DNA from: Sphagnum magellanicum
Taxonomy: Eukaryota > Streptophyta > Sphagnopsida > Sphagnales > Sphagnaceae
Reading direction: 5' to 3'
Length of the DNA: 64,000 nucleotides
NCBI GenBank assembly: GCA_021904315.1
Contig: CM038925.1
Span: forward strand, 1,304,501-1,368,500
In this document: positions 38,051-49,700 of the stretch, one piece after another
How the letters are laid out: each line of letters starts with the position of its first letter
Numbering within the stretch: position 1 is the first letter of the stretch
Notes under the pieces: model-generated
Databases searched by the model: none
The model's input: the letters and a program-made list of their open reading frames with translations, nothing else
Told to the model about the DNA's origin: nothing
Program-made: the position numbers and the translations under genes

Positions 38051-39401
38051 GCTTTGCATATTATCACACCATAACAAACAAACCAATCAATAGTTTAACT
38101 TTCTTGCATGCACATTATCATACATGTTCTCTTCGACCATAAATTCTAGCTCTCTTCACACATTGTCCTTTATTTCTTTCCATAGTGTGGCGTTTTGTAT
38201 TACATGGCAGTGATTTAGACACAAAGATCTTGAGATGGTTTAAAACAATAGTGCCACCTTTGTGTGGATAATTCCTATCCTCTATTGGGGCCAGTACATT
38301 ATTAGTCCACTGAGGTGTAGGAAAACATGCACTACAATGTTTTGCTATCTTTAACCAGAATCTTTTTCAGGTTATACCCATAAAAGGTACCAACTTAGAC
38401 CAAATATGTTGTTCATTCTAGGATTGAATGGTAATTATATACCCAATGTCACCTTCTACTTAGTGTTTTTACAGTGGGTTCTTGGACATTGTGTATGCAA
38501 TCTAATCTCTTTTCCATAGTATCTTTCTCTCTTACACTAAACGTGGGTCCAAAACATTGCCTACATGCATGCTATGTATTTGTTGTAAGAAAAGGTCTTT
38601 TGTAAATTGCTGATGTGTATGGAAATCTTGTTTAAACTTGCTTTGGACTCTTTGTTGTGGTTATAGGTAGGGTCCATTTAAATGGGATTTTAGTCCAAAG
38701 TTGAAAATTGCAATAAACATGTGGTGTTCTATTTGTGATTTTTTGAGAATTTCTATTGGAACAATAAAAATCTTAATGCGGTGATGTTTTTGTTGCAGCT
38801 AAGACAAGTGTAAAAAGTGCTAGTTTTGCAGTGAAGGATGAGGCACATTCTTGTCTCTTGAGTGTTAGCCAACATACGTGCCAATTCTATGTCTTTCTAC
38901 CGATTTAAAAAATTTCAAGATGATGAAAATTTTATATTATGGGTTTGTTCATATTTTGGGCAGGTTTATTATGTAGTCATATATGCCCATCATATATTGA
39001 GAAATGCTATTGAAATCAATGGGTAGTCATTACACCTATAAGTAGATGGTTGTTGTTAGGTTTTGAGGAGGGTATGGCAATGGACAAAAATTGTGATGGA
39101 TGGAGATGACTCAAGATCCACATTCAAAATCTACTTTTTGTGTGTTGTTTGGTTTTAAGGGTAGATATTCAAAAAGATGTGGAATCAATGCATGAGGAGA
39201 ATCATGAGGTAGCTAAAGTGGTGGCATGTTCCTTTGTGACAAAGATGGAGAGGAAGAAGAAGTTGTTGCAGATTCCTTATAAAGCAAGTATACCCCTTGC
39301 CCCAACCCCATCTTAGTCAACTGGTCCAGTGGAACACACAACAATAGGGTAGTGGTCATGGCAACCACCACCTGGGTGGTTGCAACAACCATGGATGCAA
39401 A

Positions 39402-39418
39402 CCCCCCCCCCCCCCCCC
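39402..39418. repeat. Poly-C run (17 C)
   Basis: An uninterrupted C run inside the CACTA-type gene region. Length is probably unstable or assembly-sensitive. Confidence 0.8.
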
Positions 39419-42400
39419 GGTGAGTAATGGCACAATAGGGGCCATTGTCCTATGTTGGGCCATGGATGTAAACACCTCCAAATGTTGCTACACAATATAT
39501 GGGGACAGCAAATGCCCTTCCAACATAGCTACCATATGTGCTTCAAGTTTTGGTTCAAGCACCCGTCCTTTCAATGCAACAAACTATTGTACCATTAGTC
39601 AATTAAAAAGTGTATCTAGAGCAACTAGGAAAGTTGTGAAGAAAGAAAGTGATGTAGCAAGCAAAGTTGGGTAGGCCGTTGGTAAAAAGCCCCACAATAT
39701 CATAATAAAAGCACGAGGTGATGTTGATAGACGATGTGTAGGGAAGAATGCATGGGATGAGGTAGTGAGGACCTTAATTAATCCCCAAAATTTTGGACAT
39801 TAGTGTTTTGCAATGGGAAGGCCATGAACCTTCATCCTTAAGTAAGTTGAGGGTAGCCTTAGATAGGGAGTTTGAATATGTAAATAATGAATTGTCTATT
39901 GTCGAATTTAAAAATGTTGTGAAAAAATGTTTGAAAATATAGCGTTGCAAGTTGAAAGCTTTGTACTTGGGAGGCAAAATTGAATGCCTAGTGAACTTAA
40001 AACCTACTCATTGGGAGAACTTGAAGGTTCATTGGAATAAACAAAAAACAAAGAGGAAAGTAAAACAAATGATAAATGTCAGGAGTCTAGTGAAAAATCT
40101 GTTGAATGTGGGCCAATTGGGCAGAGCTGGAAAGGAAGTTCAAATGGTAAGTGCTTCTGACAATTCAAGGTTAATTAGCATCACAATTTCATTGAATGAA
40201 ATTTTTTTGTTCTATGTACAATACTTTAACTTCATAATTGGGTTGTGTTGTAGGAAAAACAAAGGCAAAAAAACCCAAGTTTGATTGAAATTGTAAAAGA
40301 TCTGCAAGGATATGAACAAATTAGCTCAACATTTGTAAGCTTGATTCAACTTGAACAATTGTAATCTATTGTCATGATTTATTTTTATTTTTGTGTTACC
40401 CCTAACCTTTTGATAAAATTGGGTGCCAATCATAATGTGGCGATGCTAATGATTTCATTTACAACTCATTTTAATAGCTAGGTAGTGGATTATTTTATTT
40501 AGGTATCAAAGAGAATGTCAATGAGATTGACTAACTTGGAAACTAAACGAGCTAAGTTGGAAGGGAAGGTTTTAGATGTGTTGGATAAAACACATGCCAA
40601 TAGTCAAGCATTGGCTAACATCAACTCCATGTTTTCAAACTTCTTGGGGAAGTTGAAGGACCAAGGTAGTCCTAGTTCAGTCGAACCCAAAGCTCTTTAT
40701 GAACAGCAACTTCCATTGCCTCCATCACCTCATGTTGTGGTTCTACTTGGTGTAGTTGCTATGTTGTTTGAATCAGGTCCATTGGACACCTATGGTGTAG
40801 GTAATGGCAATGGGAATGTACATTTTCTTTCTAGGGGCAAAATCGGGGCAAGTTGCATACATGTAGGTGGTTCATAAAAAATGTTGGCAACTACAACTCC
40901 TCCATTAAAAAAGGTGGTATCAAATCCCAACTTAATTGATCAACATGCCCCCAAACATGGTTTTGAAGGAGTAGCTTGTGTTGTTTTGCAACTTCAAGTT
41001 TCACCAATAAACAAGAAATCGTTGAACATGAGATCATTGAAATCTTTAGCAAAGAATCCTATTAGTGAAGGTGTTGAAATTTCAACTACAATACAAGTGA
41101 AAATTCAACAAAGATTGTTGGGTGGATTTATATTGCAATCTAGGAGTTTAGATTGGCCTAAACAATGATTATCCATTTGGTTGTGCAACAAAATCTACCT
41201 TGAAAAGAATTAAGGGGCATGGTGATTACACCTTCAGAATTTTACAAAAAAAAAGCAAAAGATCATTAGGTGGGCAATCGCCCTTGGTACCCATTTGTTT
41301 TCCTGTCTTAAATTGCTATTATTCATTTTGCGAACCAATTTAGTTTGTTGAATTGTTAGTTTATTGATCTTGGTTAATTATTGGCAATTATTGTTGCCAA
41401 GATTGTAGTTTGTTGTAGGTTAATTGGTGACATTATTCAACCCAAAGAGCCCCCAAAAAAAGGTTGCGGGAGGTAAAATCGATGGACTATGGGGGGTTGA
41501 CAAATGGCATGGCTCTATAATTCCAAATCTTTTTGTCAAAGTAGATATTTTAGTTGTTCATGTTGTTGAATTCCCACTAATGGTCACAAATGAAACAACT
41601 GATCAGTTTACAACGGGGGATGCCATAGGCTCATTTGCCTTATGGAGTTCGAAGTATGTAAAAGACTTTGTTTAACATTGTTTTCACAATGATCAAGAAA
41701 TAGATTTGTATGACATGTTTATTTATTTTTGGTGCCTCTTTGGACACCCACTTTGTTATGACCCATGATGTTGAATTGGAAAAATAATTCATTGTCGAAG
41801 TTTTATTTCAAATATAATGATTAATTAATGTCTTACATGTGGCATTTCATGAAATTAAAGTAATTACAAAATTCATCCACAATGACTAAAATACTATTAC
41901 ATAATCACGGAGGAATGACTATATGTCATCTTGCTCTTACATACAATGTCACAATTAACCATAGACGTGTCAAACTATAAAGTGCCCATGTTAGACAAAT
42001 GGCATTCGGTATGAGGACATGTGGCACAATCATATGATGCCACATGTCCAATCAACGAAAATTCAATTGCATAAGATACATGTTTTTGCATCTAAAACAA
42101 CTACCAAATTACTAATTTATGACTAACATGTGGAAAAATCCATCCATGTGCACCAATAAGTAATGGCCATGTGTAGTAGAAGAAATCAAGTTGTCATATG
42201 TTAGTCGAAAAAATATTGCCACACACATACCTTTTAAATACACCATAGCCAATGAAAACTTGACACTTATGCTCATTTATGAATCAAGATAGTCATATCC
42301 AAGTTATTTTTTACTTGACACCTTGTACACTACTTCTATCTAAAATGACTACTACGTGGCAACAGGTGTTGCCACGTGCAATCCATGTCACATAACATGT

Positions 42401-42542
42401 GTATCTAATGTGACAAAAATGACTGCACAATTGTCCATAATGTCTATTAGCTGAGAACTACCATGTCATGTCCTCTACGACTAAGTGTTCTAAACGTCTT
42501 GTCCAATATGACTTTTAAGGCCATTAGTCATTTGTGTCCTCA

Positions 42543-42575
42543 ATGACTGAAAAATCAGTCATAAGGAATCCTTAT
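42543..42575. repeat. Paired palindromes at the CACTA right end
   Basis: ATGACTGA-AAAA-TCAGTCAT (42543-42562) is a perfect hairpin. It runs into ATAAGGAATCCTTAT (42561-42575), a palindrome around one central base. Both lie within 45 bp of the element tip, where transposase-binding structure is expected. Confidence 0.7.
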
Positions 42576-42594
42576 TTTCTTCTAGTGATAATCA

Positions 42595-42800
42595 TCTTAC
42601 ATGTCAATAGCACATTTTTTTATATTGGACCCTTGAACTGAACCCCAAGCCTTTAGACACACTCATTGTACCTTATGAAAAATGTTTTTTTTAATGTGAA
42701 GAAGGGTCCAATTCAAGGTTCAATTTACTTCAAATTGGTCCCTAGGCTTTTGGTCCTTGGACCATTGTCTAAGTGAAACTGAGAGTCAGTTTACCCCAGT
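42595..42800. repeat. Dispersed repeat upstream of SPH gene B (see 62590-62775)
   Basis: GGTCCAATTCAAGG, TTTACTTCAAAT, GGTCCCTAGG, TTGGACC and a GTGAAACTGAGAGT block follow in the same order as related words at 62.65-62.77 kb. Both copies are on the plus strand and both sit just before gene-bearing segments. Family unknown. Confidence 0.6.
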
Positions 42801-42804
42801 TTAC

Positions 42805-42981
42805 AAATCGAGCCCCAAACCGGGTTCTGCTTCCTGCCTAATTCCAAAATCAAGCCCCAAACCCAATTCCAGCCTGGTTCCAAAACTGGGACCCAAACCT
42901 AGTTCCAATCCCTACCTGGTTCCAAAGTCCAGCCCCATATGCAGTTCCAATTCCTGCCCAGTTCTGGAAATTGGGCCCAAT
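42805..42981. repeat. Imperfect tandem repeat, about 40-bp unit, 4-5 copies
   Basis: Units begin AA(A/G)TC(G/A/C)AGCCCC or AAACTGGGACCC and end with GGTTCCA or AATTCCA. The 105-codon plus frame over it, with repeated S-P-K-P words, is explained by the repeat and lacks any gene context. Confidence 0.65.
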
Positions 42982-43945
42982 TCTGGGTGTGTTCTGAGAG
43001 GTTCTTGGTACCCAGAACCAGCCCTTTTTGATACCCAGATCTACCTGGTGATGCAGGTACCCACCCAACACTAGTGTGTATGTATCTATCTACTAGCACC
43101 AAGTGCCTTACCAGCTTAGCTCTGTACATAGCACACACTTACAGTAGCTAGATACTTACCCACTTACATAGGTAGTTACTAGTTACACAGGTAGTGTTAG
43201 GTTGAAGTAGACAGGTCTGCATGATACATTACCAAGGGTTACACTATCGGTGACCTTGGTAAATGAGTTGTGGTTCATCCACAACTCAACCTCAAGGGGT
43301 TTCCAATGGATGATGGATGCACTGGTGGGTGCTGGCCGGGTCACATTATCTGGCCCACATTGTGTACATGATAGTGACACTGTTGCATCCTTCTTTTCTG
43401 AAGTCTATGAGAACACACATCGTTGCTGCTGAAGGGAAAGGAAAATACTACAAATGTCATGCTCGCCACATATCTGTGCATCATCGGTGAATTCCTTTTC
43501 AAATTATTTTTAAAAACTCAGTCACACAAGTCAATCAAGCAACCCCAAAAAATTCAGTTGATTTGACATCTAATTTCAAGTGGATCACTCAATTGCCTCT
43601 TCCAACAGTTGTAGAAAGATCAACATGCATCTCCTAATTATGACAACCCATGTCCTGATAATTAGATAGTAGAGATATTTATCTATCTACATCAATGTGT
43701 ATTGCATTGTGTCCAAAATGCTACTTAATTCATTGGCCAGATGCATATTTATCATGTCCCTAGCTACTTTTCCTATGGAGTGATCATCTCAAAGACTGAA
43801 CATCACAATAGTTGATGCTAACCCATTGTAGCACAATGCTTATCAACATCAATCCACTATTTCCCTTTTGCAAATGCTTACCTAATATGAACTTGGGAAG
43901 AAACAGAGAGTTCACAGGGGCCAAACACAAGTTTGTCAAAAACTC

Positions 43946-43953
43946 TATAAAAG
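43946..43953 (+). promoter_or_regulatory. TATA box of SPH gene B
   Basis: TATAAAAG at a place corresponding to the TATA box of copy A, with the shared upstream word GTTTGTCAAAA. The start codon is about 145 bp downstream. Confidence 0.75.
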
Positions 43954-44094
43954 GGGGGAAATCAAAGCTTAACTCAATATCAATTCTTTTATGCTAGTAG
44001 TCATTCTCCTCTCCTACAATTTAGATTTGGGTGTCTTCAGACAAATACTATAGCTTGCAACTCTGAGAAGAAGAGCTCTGTGGTGCCTGTAGCT

Positions 44095-44880
44095 ATGGCT
44101 ATTCGTCAGGGAATCAATACAACCAGAATCATTATGCAGATCATGGCAGCTTGTGTGTTTGTGGTTCTACTAGGGATGGGGAAACCTGTTTCAGGTCGGG
44201 AAATATATGTTGTAATCTTGAATGACCTGCCAGGGGAGGTCCTTCAGACCCATTGTCACTCTGCAGATAATGACCTACAGATACATGAAGTTCCTTACCT
44301 ATCAGATTATCAATTTAGCTTCAGGGAAAACTTTTGGGGAACGACTCTTTTTACTTGCGATTTCACTTCTATCAAACACCCTACAACAGGGAGCATCATT
44401 GCCTTCCAAGGCGATCATTATGATGGCAACATGCCATGTGTTCAATACTGCAATTGGTCGGTCAACCCATTGGGCTTTTATCTTAATGGCCAGTTTGTGA
44501 AGGCATGGCCAAGTGCCACGAATATGAAAAATGTCAGTAAATTGTATTGCATTTTCTTTCCATTTTGTGTGCTAGATGCAAATTTGTATGTTTAATGTGC
44601 GGTACTGTAAATATGAGGGTGACCAAGTAGGTATCAGTGTGGTGGTGAGAATGCATATTTTGTAGGTAGTTAGAAAATGTAGTTTCCATTTGGTCCTAAC
44701 TTTTGAGGTTTGTTCAGCAGTGTTGCTGTTACTGATTTGAACTTGTCATAAAGGGCAGAGTCATTACATGATGAACTCCTTGTTGGAACTAATACAGTCT
44801 AACCAATCAGATCTTGTGTGTTGTATTATGCAGGCAACAACACTTCTATGATCCGGTTGTTGATGGGAACGTCTCAGTAA
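44095..44880 (+). CDS. S-protein homolog B (plant self-incompatibility S1 family), two exons
   Basis: Duplicate of gene A. Exon 1 is 44095-44536 and exon 2 is 44834-44880, giving 162 residues. A signal peptide covers about residues 12-34. The S1 domain has T-H-C-H-S at 52-56, N-F-W-G-T-T-L-F-T-C at 79-88 and C-V-Q-Y-C-N-W at 115-121. The four cysteines are 54, 88, 115 and 119. The start is the ATG at 44095. The upstream GTG-opened extension of five codons is not conserved. The 297-bp intron (GTAAAT...TTATGCAG) has donor and acceptor at the same codon phase as gene A. Joining gives N-V-S-N-N-T-S-M-I, matching A, then eight further residues. Sequons lie at Asn146, Asn149 and Asn150. Unspliced reading would end at 44595 with an unrelated hydrophobic tail. 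Confidence 0.85.
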
Positions 44881-44905
44881 ATCACAACACTGCTGTTTTT
44901 GCCAC

Positions 44906-44911
44906 AATAAA
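44906..44911 (+). terminator. Poly(A) signal of SPH gene B
   Basis: AATAAA in GCCACAATAAATCCAT, 25 bp after the predicted stop and matched in copy A. Confidence 0.65.
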
Positions 44912-45029
44912 TCCATTGAATTTCTAGAATCAATGCTTTAGTCATAGCAAGTTTCTTTTATGTAAAAGGCTTTGCCAAATATAAGTTTTTGGGCATTACC
45001 TTGAAATAACCCACAGTCATGTGGGGAGT

Positions 45030-45110
45030 TTGCAACACTTTGACATAATGTGAAGTTTCATATCATTGATTTGCAACACTTGATATAATGTGAAGTTTCA
45101 TATAGTTGAT
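45030..45110. repeat. 41-bp local tandem duplication
   Basis: TTGCAACACTTTGACATAAT... (45030-45070) is followed directly by a near-identical 40-bp copy (45071-45110). Copy A of the segmental duplication has the motif once, so the doubling occurred after the segments separated. Confidence 0.8.
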
Positions 45111-45272
45111 TGTTTCGTGAATGGTCTTGTTGTGAAATGCCCACAATTGGATGCATCTTATTTCTGTTGCTTACATATCATTGATGGACAATACCAAAGT
45201 TATATGTTTATGAACCACTTGTTTCTGATTATGGATCTGGCAGTCTTTCTTAAAAATGAATGAATATTGTAC

Positions 45273-47310
45273 TTACCATCCTTGACCTAAAATCTGTCTT
45301 CTTTGTTTTTTGTCTGCAAATACCTCAAATGGAGGTTGGTTTCTCACAGCAATCACAAGACTTGGTCGGTGCATGTGTGCCCAAAGATTGATCCCATGTC
45401 TTGTAACCATATCATGAGGCACCTGCAAATTTCAAGAGACAAATGTGCTTGTGACAGAAGAGATACCTATATATGTTCATGATTGCACAATAGGTTTCAC
45501 TCAAACTATCTCCTAACATGACCAACTTGAGAAGTGCATCTAGTGGAGGACAGATGCGCCTAATTTGGCAGTGAAGAGACATCCCAAAACTCTGTGTAAA
45601 ATTTTAAGGAATTGTCCCCTTGTTTCAAAAGGATTTGTTTACTTTTATTTGTAAAGGGGATTTTGTTTCACACAGCAAAAGATGGGACCACAGATGATTC
45701 TCATTATTTTCTTTGGGTGTTTGTTTCAATACTTTCCATACTGGACCTCTTTTAAATAATCTTTTCATTTTTTTTCACTAACTGTAATTTCAACAGTTTT
45801 ACAAGGTGTTTTAAATACTTGTTTTTGTTTCAATGTTTTTTTTAATGGCAGGTATTTTTAATTCTTATTTCAAGGTGTTTCTGCATTAATTTTTAAAAAC
45901 ATCTTTTGCTTGGGGGTGGTGTAGAATCTCTGTTTTGACTTCAAAAGACAGTACCTTCAACCTTGTGGTTCCATCTCAAAACACAGAAGCTTTGTGTGGA
46001 CAAAATACAGTTACAAGGTTAGTGTATGATACTCCTCAGGAAAGACGACATCTATACTAAGGACCTGGGAAATATGGGACTGAGGAATCCAACAGCAAAC
46101 TTTGTTGAAGCCTAGACTCAGTTTCCTGACTACACCTAAATGCATAAGTGGGAGTATCTGAAGGATTGAGCTTTCTGATAAAGCATAGATACTTGCCAAT
46201 CCCCTGGGAAACATTTCAGAATGCAGATCACCACACCAGAGCTCAATCTGTATGTGATTTCAAGGTATCAACAAATTCCTCAGCATGTCTGCCAGCCATA
46301 CTACCCCCACCAGCTGTTACTGCACACTACCAAACTGTGGGAGATATGTCTTGAGATGTTAGAGAGGACGAACACACATTGCAGGGCAGAGTCAAGCTGA
46401 ATTGCAGCAAGATATGAATAAGATATGTTTTCTCACCCTTCTCCAAGGACCAAATCCAAAATCAGTGATTGCTTCACCCGCTGATCGCCATTGTGGATTC
46501 ACCAACAGCAAGGTCATCTTTTCATCACTGCTGGCCAATGACCTTACCTATCCCAAAGACACATTTACATACACAGTATATAACTAGTGCAAGAAGACAG
46601 CATATCATATGCACTGTTCATCAAGATCCAGCCACATCATGGTCCTGCAATAGTTATAGGTATAGATCTTGGAAATAACAGAGAAAAGAAGTGAAGTGAA
46701 AACATACACTAGGTCAACTTCTGTGGTATTCCACATGAGTTTAACTCTGGCTTTCAGAAATACTCTGAGTTTTCCAGAAAACACAGCAGCAGTAATGAGG
46801 GATAGCTGCTTCAGTGCTTCAGCTATAGGAAAAATGAGAGCAGCTATGCTCTTATCTGCCAGGTACAGAAGACCAACAGGATCCATTTCATTGTCCTTCT
46901 CACTGATGCAGCGTGTTATGCTTTGTCACCTAACAGACTCATTGACTTGAACATAGCAGTGATCATCTTTGAGCATGCAATAAACTTGTCTCTTATACCA
47001 CATGGATTAGTCCCTGGCACATTAACAGCAAAAGGAAATTCTTTTTCCAAAAAAAGGAAACAATGTGTCAGAGCTCTTGCATAAGCAAATCTTCTCCAAG
47101 ACATTGCATCCAATTTACTCCTTTACAGAATCCTGACAGGCAGCATATTCAGAAATATCACATAGAAGTAAAAGATTGAACCCGGGCTCAGTACCGAGGT
47201 AGTTGAACTTGTGTTGATCAACAGGGAGTAGAAGCTATAGCTTCTGCTGCTGTTTACCACTGGCTATTGCTCTTTGTACAGCCTCCCCTGGCTCTGCACG
47301 CATGCCATTG
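45273..47310 (-). pseudogene. DUF1995-domain (plastid-type) gene, six exon-like blocks, apparently inactivated
   Basis: Minus-strand blocks read in family order. About 47310-47185: A-V-Q-R-A-I-A-S-G-K then L-L-L-P-V-D-Q and F-N-Y-L-G-T-E-P. About 47055-46935: N-P-C-G-I-R-D-K-F with F-I-A-C-S. 46902-46764: A-A-L-I-F-P-I-A-E-A-L-K-Q-L. 46547-46437: L-L-L-V-N-P-Q-W then D-F-G-F-G-P-W-R-R. 46288-46193: A-E-E-F-V-D-T and I-L-K-C-F-P-G-D-W-Q. 45422-45273: a final block beginning V-P, spliced on after W-Q. GT/AG borders are seen at most joints. Two faults are clear: a TAG at 47235-47237 where the family has Glu in L-E-L-L-L-P, and a 1-bp loss near 46262 (TTGAA for TTTGAA). DUF1995 proteins occur in plants and cyanobacteria, and several are plastid-targeted. 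No transit-peptide exon was identified. The last block might instead splice at GGATG|GTAAGT. Confidence 0.7.
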
Positions 47311-49700
47311 ACCAGTTTCCTTCCAAGTATTATAATTGCTGCAAAGGGTGAGAGAAGAAGTGACTCTGAGAGCAACAAACCTTGACATTATGTTGGAAGA
47401 ATATTAGAACTGGAGGAAAGATACAAAACCTGGTCAAGAGCCAGAAGAAATAAGAACCAAAAGGGTAGAAGAATCCCACCTGCTTTACTTCTTCGTCATG
47501 GTTTGTGGGTCAGGCCACTGTTGAGCCTCTGAAACAACTACATGTGACCCCTTCACTTTCAGAGCTACAACTCTTTCCAGTACCCCATTTCTCAACACCT
47601 TTAGGTCTGTCTGCCAGATGATTGCCCTGCTGCACTTCAACTCATGAAAGACTTGTTCCGGACAAGGAGTCGCACCCACATTACATGCTTTCCTATAACC
47701 ATGTTTGGTATACAAAATCTCATGCAAGAGATAGCAGTTGTAGCATGACCAAACATTGCTGCCATAGTTGCTTTACCCTTAGAAATGCCCACACAAGTTC
47801 AATTCCATGAGACTTTCCTATTCAGTGGCATCTCTTGACAAGATGTATTCCCAGAGCTTGGTTTCCAATTCAGACAAAAACACAAACTACTGGTGTCTTG
47901 CCAAACTATGAATAGAAACCAGATGAAGAAAACCCAGAATTCAGCATGCTCAGACCAAGAATCATGGAATGAGTTTGTAGAACATATACAACATGTAAAT
48001 GGTAGGCAACCGTGAATGTGCTCAGGCAGAAGCTTGCATGACCTACTATCTGGATTGGGAGTAAAATTGTTGGTCTTGACATCAGAAGCATATTAATTAT
48101 AGGTTATAAACCATAAGCTCCCTTACCAGTTATGTTGACATTAGCTAGATCCTTCTACATCTGCCGCTGCAACACAACAACATCCTTCCAGGATCCTTCT
48201 TCATCCGATGCTGCAACACAACAACATCCTTCTATATCTGCTATTGCAACATACAAGATCCTTCCATGTACATCAGTCTTGAATGCCAAGCTTCTGCCAC
48301 CCTCCAGATAAAAAACATAACAGCAGAAATATCACAATATGAAGAGGCCTTAAGAAAGCCTTAAGCCTGCTTGCAAGGTTGCAGCTTCACTTGCAACTGG
48401 ATCAATGCAGCGACTGGCATCCTCAAATTGAGATCTGTTCCCAAGAATCCCCAACAGTTTCATGCACCATAACTTGCCTGGGATTCACAGGGTTCAACAC
48501 AACTGCTTTTGATGGCAAATTGTGCTTGCATTTCATGGTTCAACCCAACTACTGAGCTTCAAGGAGCACAAATACAACAGCTAACTCTGATCTCAAGCAT
48601 CCAACCTGAAATGATGCCTAACGTGAGGTAAATGCTCCCGGTTTGAACCAAATCAAAGCTCTTCCATTCACGGTGGTTGCCTCTGGAAACAGCAACATTG
48701 GCAGGTGGTCAGTGCAAGGAGCTTTTCTCTGCATCAGGCAGATGTTCCCATGTCATGAAATTCCCATACAAGTTTGAGATGAAAAGAGTGAGGGTAGAAC
48801 CATCGATCACTAAACACACACCTATGACCAAACACTGAACCATATCTTACTTATTATTGCTTCATTTTGAGTGATCTTCATGGCTGTGGGTGTCAAGTAG
48901 AGACCTACAATACCTCTTTGAACTCTGAAGACAAAGGAGCAACCAAGAAGAAGCATGAAAAGGATGCAATGTCCAATTCAAAAAGCATGAGACCCCTTAC
49001 TTTCAGACCCTCACATCTTCTTCATTTCTTGTCTTAATGATCCAAAAGATATGGGTGCACCAACTAGAGCTCTATAAAACCTCTTTGTCTCCAAAGGTAA
49101 CATAATAATGTCCAAAAAAATTTGATTCCCAATCACAAACTATTTTAACACACCCATCATTGAACATTAAACCCGTTACTTCGAGACCTCATATCTTCAT
49201 GGCTATGGGTGTGCCAGTGAAGATTTACAATACCTCTTTGAATTCCAAGGCAACAAAGGACTTTCCAAATATTTCAAACCTTTTGATACACTAATTGTTC
49301 AATCATTGGCTATCTACCTTAAGGGAAATTGAAACACGAATGTGATAGTAATACTTCAACACAAGAAAAAATCCTTTTGCATCTAATGTCACAACACAAC
49401 AAGATCCTTGCAGAATCCTTTTTCAACCAATGCAGGAACACACAAGATCCTTATGCATTTGCAACAACAACATAATAAGTTTCTTCCACGCATTCAATAT
49501 TGCCTATCAAGTTAATTTTGTCACCCTCCAAACAAAAAAATTAATAGTAAAATGCAACAAGACAAAAGTTGAAATAAGATTGTTCAATGTGAACGTTAAT
49601 TGGATCATGTATAAGGTTTTCCAGAAACAACTACTACAACTAAACACTAGCAACTCCCCAAAGTTTCATAGAGGAAAAAATCCCAAGCAACTAATAAAGA
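47311..49700. other. No gene recognised upstream of the DUF1995 pseudogene
   Basis: Less AT-rich than most of the window. A first exon or promoter of the pseudogene would be expected here but I cannot identify one. An 80-codon minus frame at 47485-47727 has no recognised family. Confidence 0.35.
48150..48265. repeat. CAACACAACAACATCCTTC tandem repeat
   Basis: Three imperfect units of about 35-50 bp, each with ATCCTTC, a CATCTGC/CATCCGATGC-like stretch, then GCAACACAACAACAT. Related words recur at 49370-49470, so the repeat is dispersed locally. Confidence 0.65.

Larger units (their letters stand above)
38780..42587 (+). mobile_element. CACTA/En-Spm-type element with transposase-24-like gene and right terminus
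   Basis: A plus-strand multi-part gene of the plant Ptta/En-Spm family is spread over 39.2-41.7 kb. L-Q-W-E-G-H followed by L-D-R-E-F-E-Y-V-N lies at 39.8-39.9 kb. K-A-L-Y-L-G-G-K, then H-W-E-N-L-K-V-H-W-N-K and a G-R-A-G-K-E motif, lies at 39952-40150. A coiled-coil-like stretch is at 40515-40660. A DUF8039-like tail with D-A-I-G-S-F-A-L-W is at 41424-41675. An in-frame TAG near 39940 suggests the gene is dead. The right terminus ends TCTTCTAGTG at 42587, the complement of CACTAGAAGA, followed by ATA. Between 41.9 and 42.55 kb many subterminal words (CCACATGT, ACATGTGGCA, GCCACGTG) recur in both orientations. The left end was not found, so the start is approximate. Confidence 0.75.
43070..45190 (+). 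repeat. Segmental duplication copy B (carries SPH gene B)
   Basis: Collinear with 22970-26520 over promoter, gene, intron and 3' flank, with substitutions throughout and without the 1.3-kb piece of copy A. Shared landmarks include CACCAAGTGCC, GACCTTGGTAA, TTCCAATGGATGATG, CAACCCATGTCCT, GATGCTAACCCATTGT and GAAATGCCCACAA. The left edge starts within 500 bp of the CACTA right terminus. Confidence 0.8.

Noticed and set aside
42757-43074. S-P-K-P-repeat protein
   Set aside because: Produced by a degenerate 40-bp tandem repeat. It lacks promoter or splice support, and the opposite strand is equally open.
47165-47215. Box-B-like GGGTTCAATC on the minus strand as a SINE
   Set aside because: It falls within the DUF1995 exon-like block and has no convincing box A partner.
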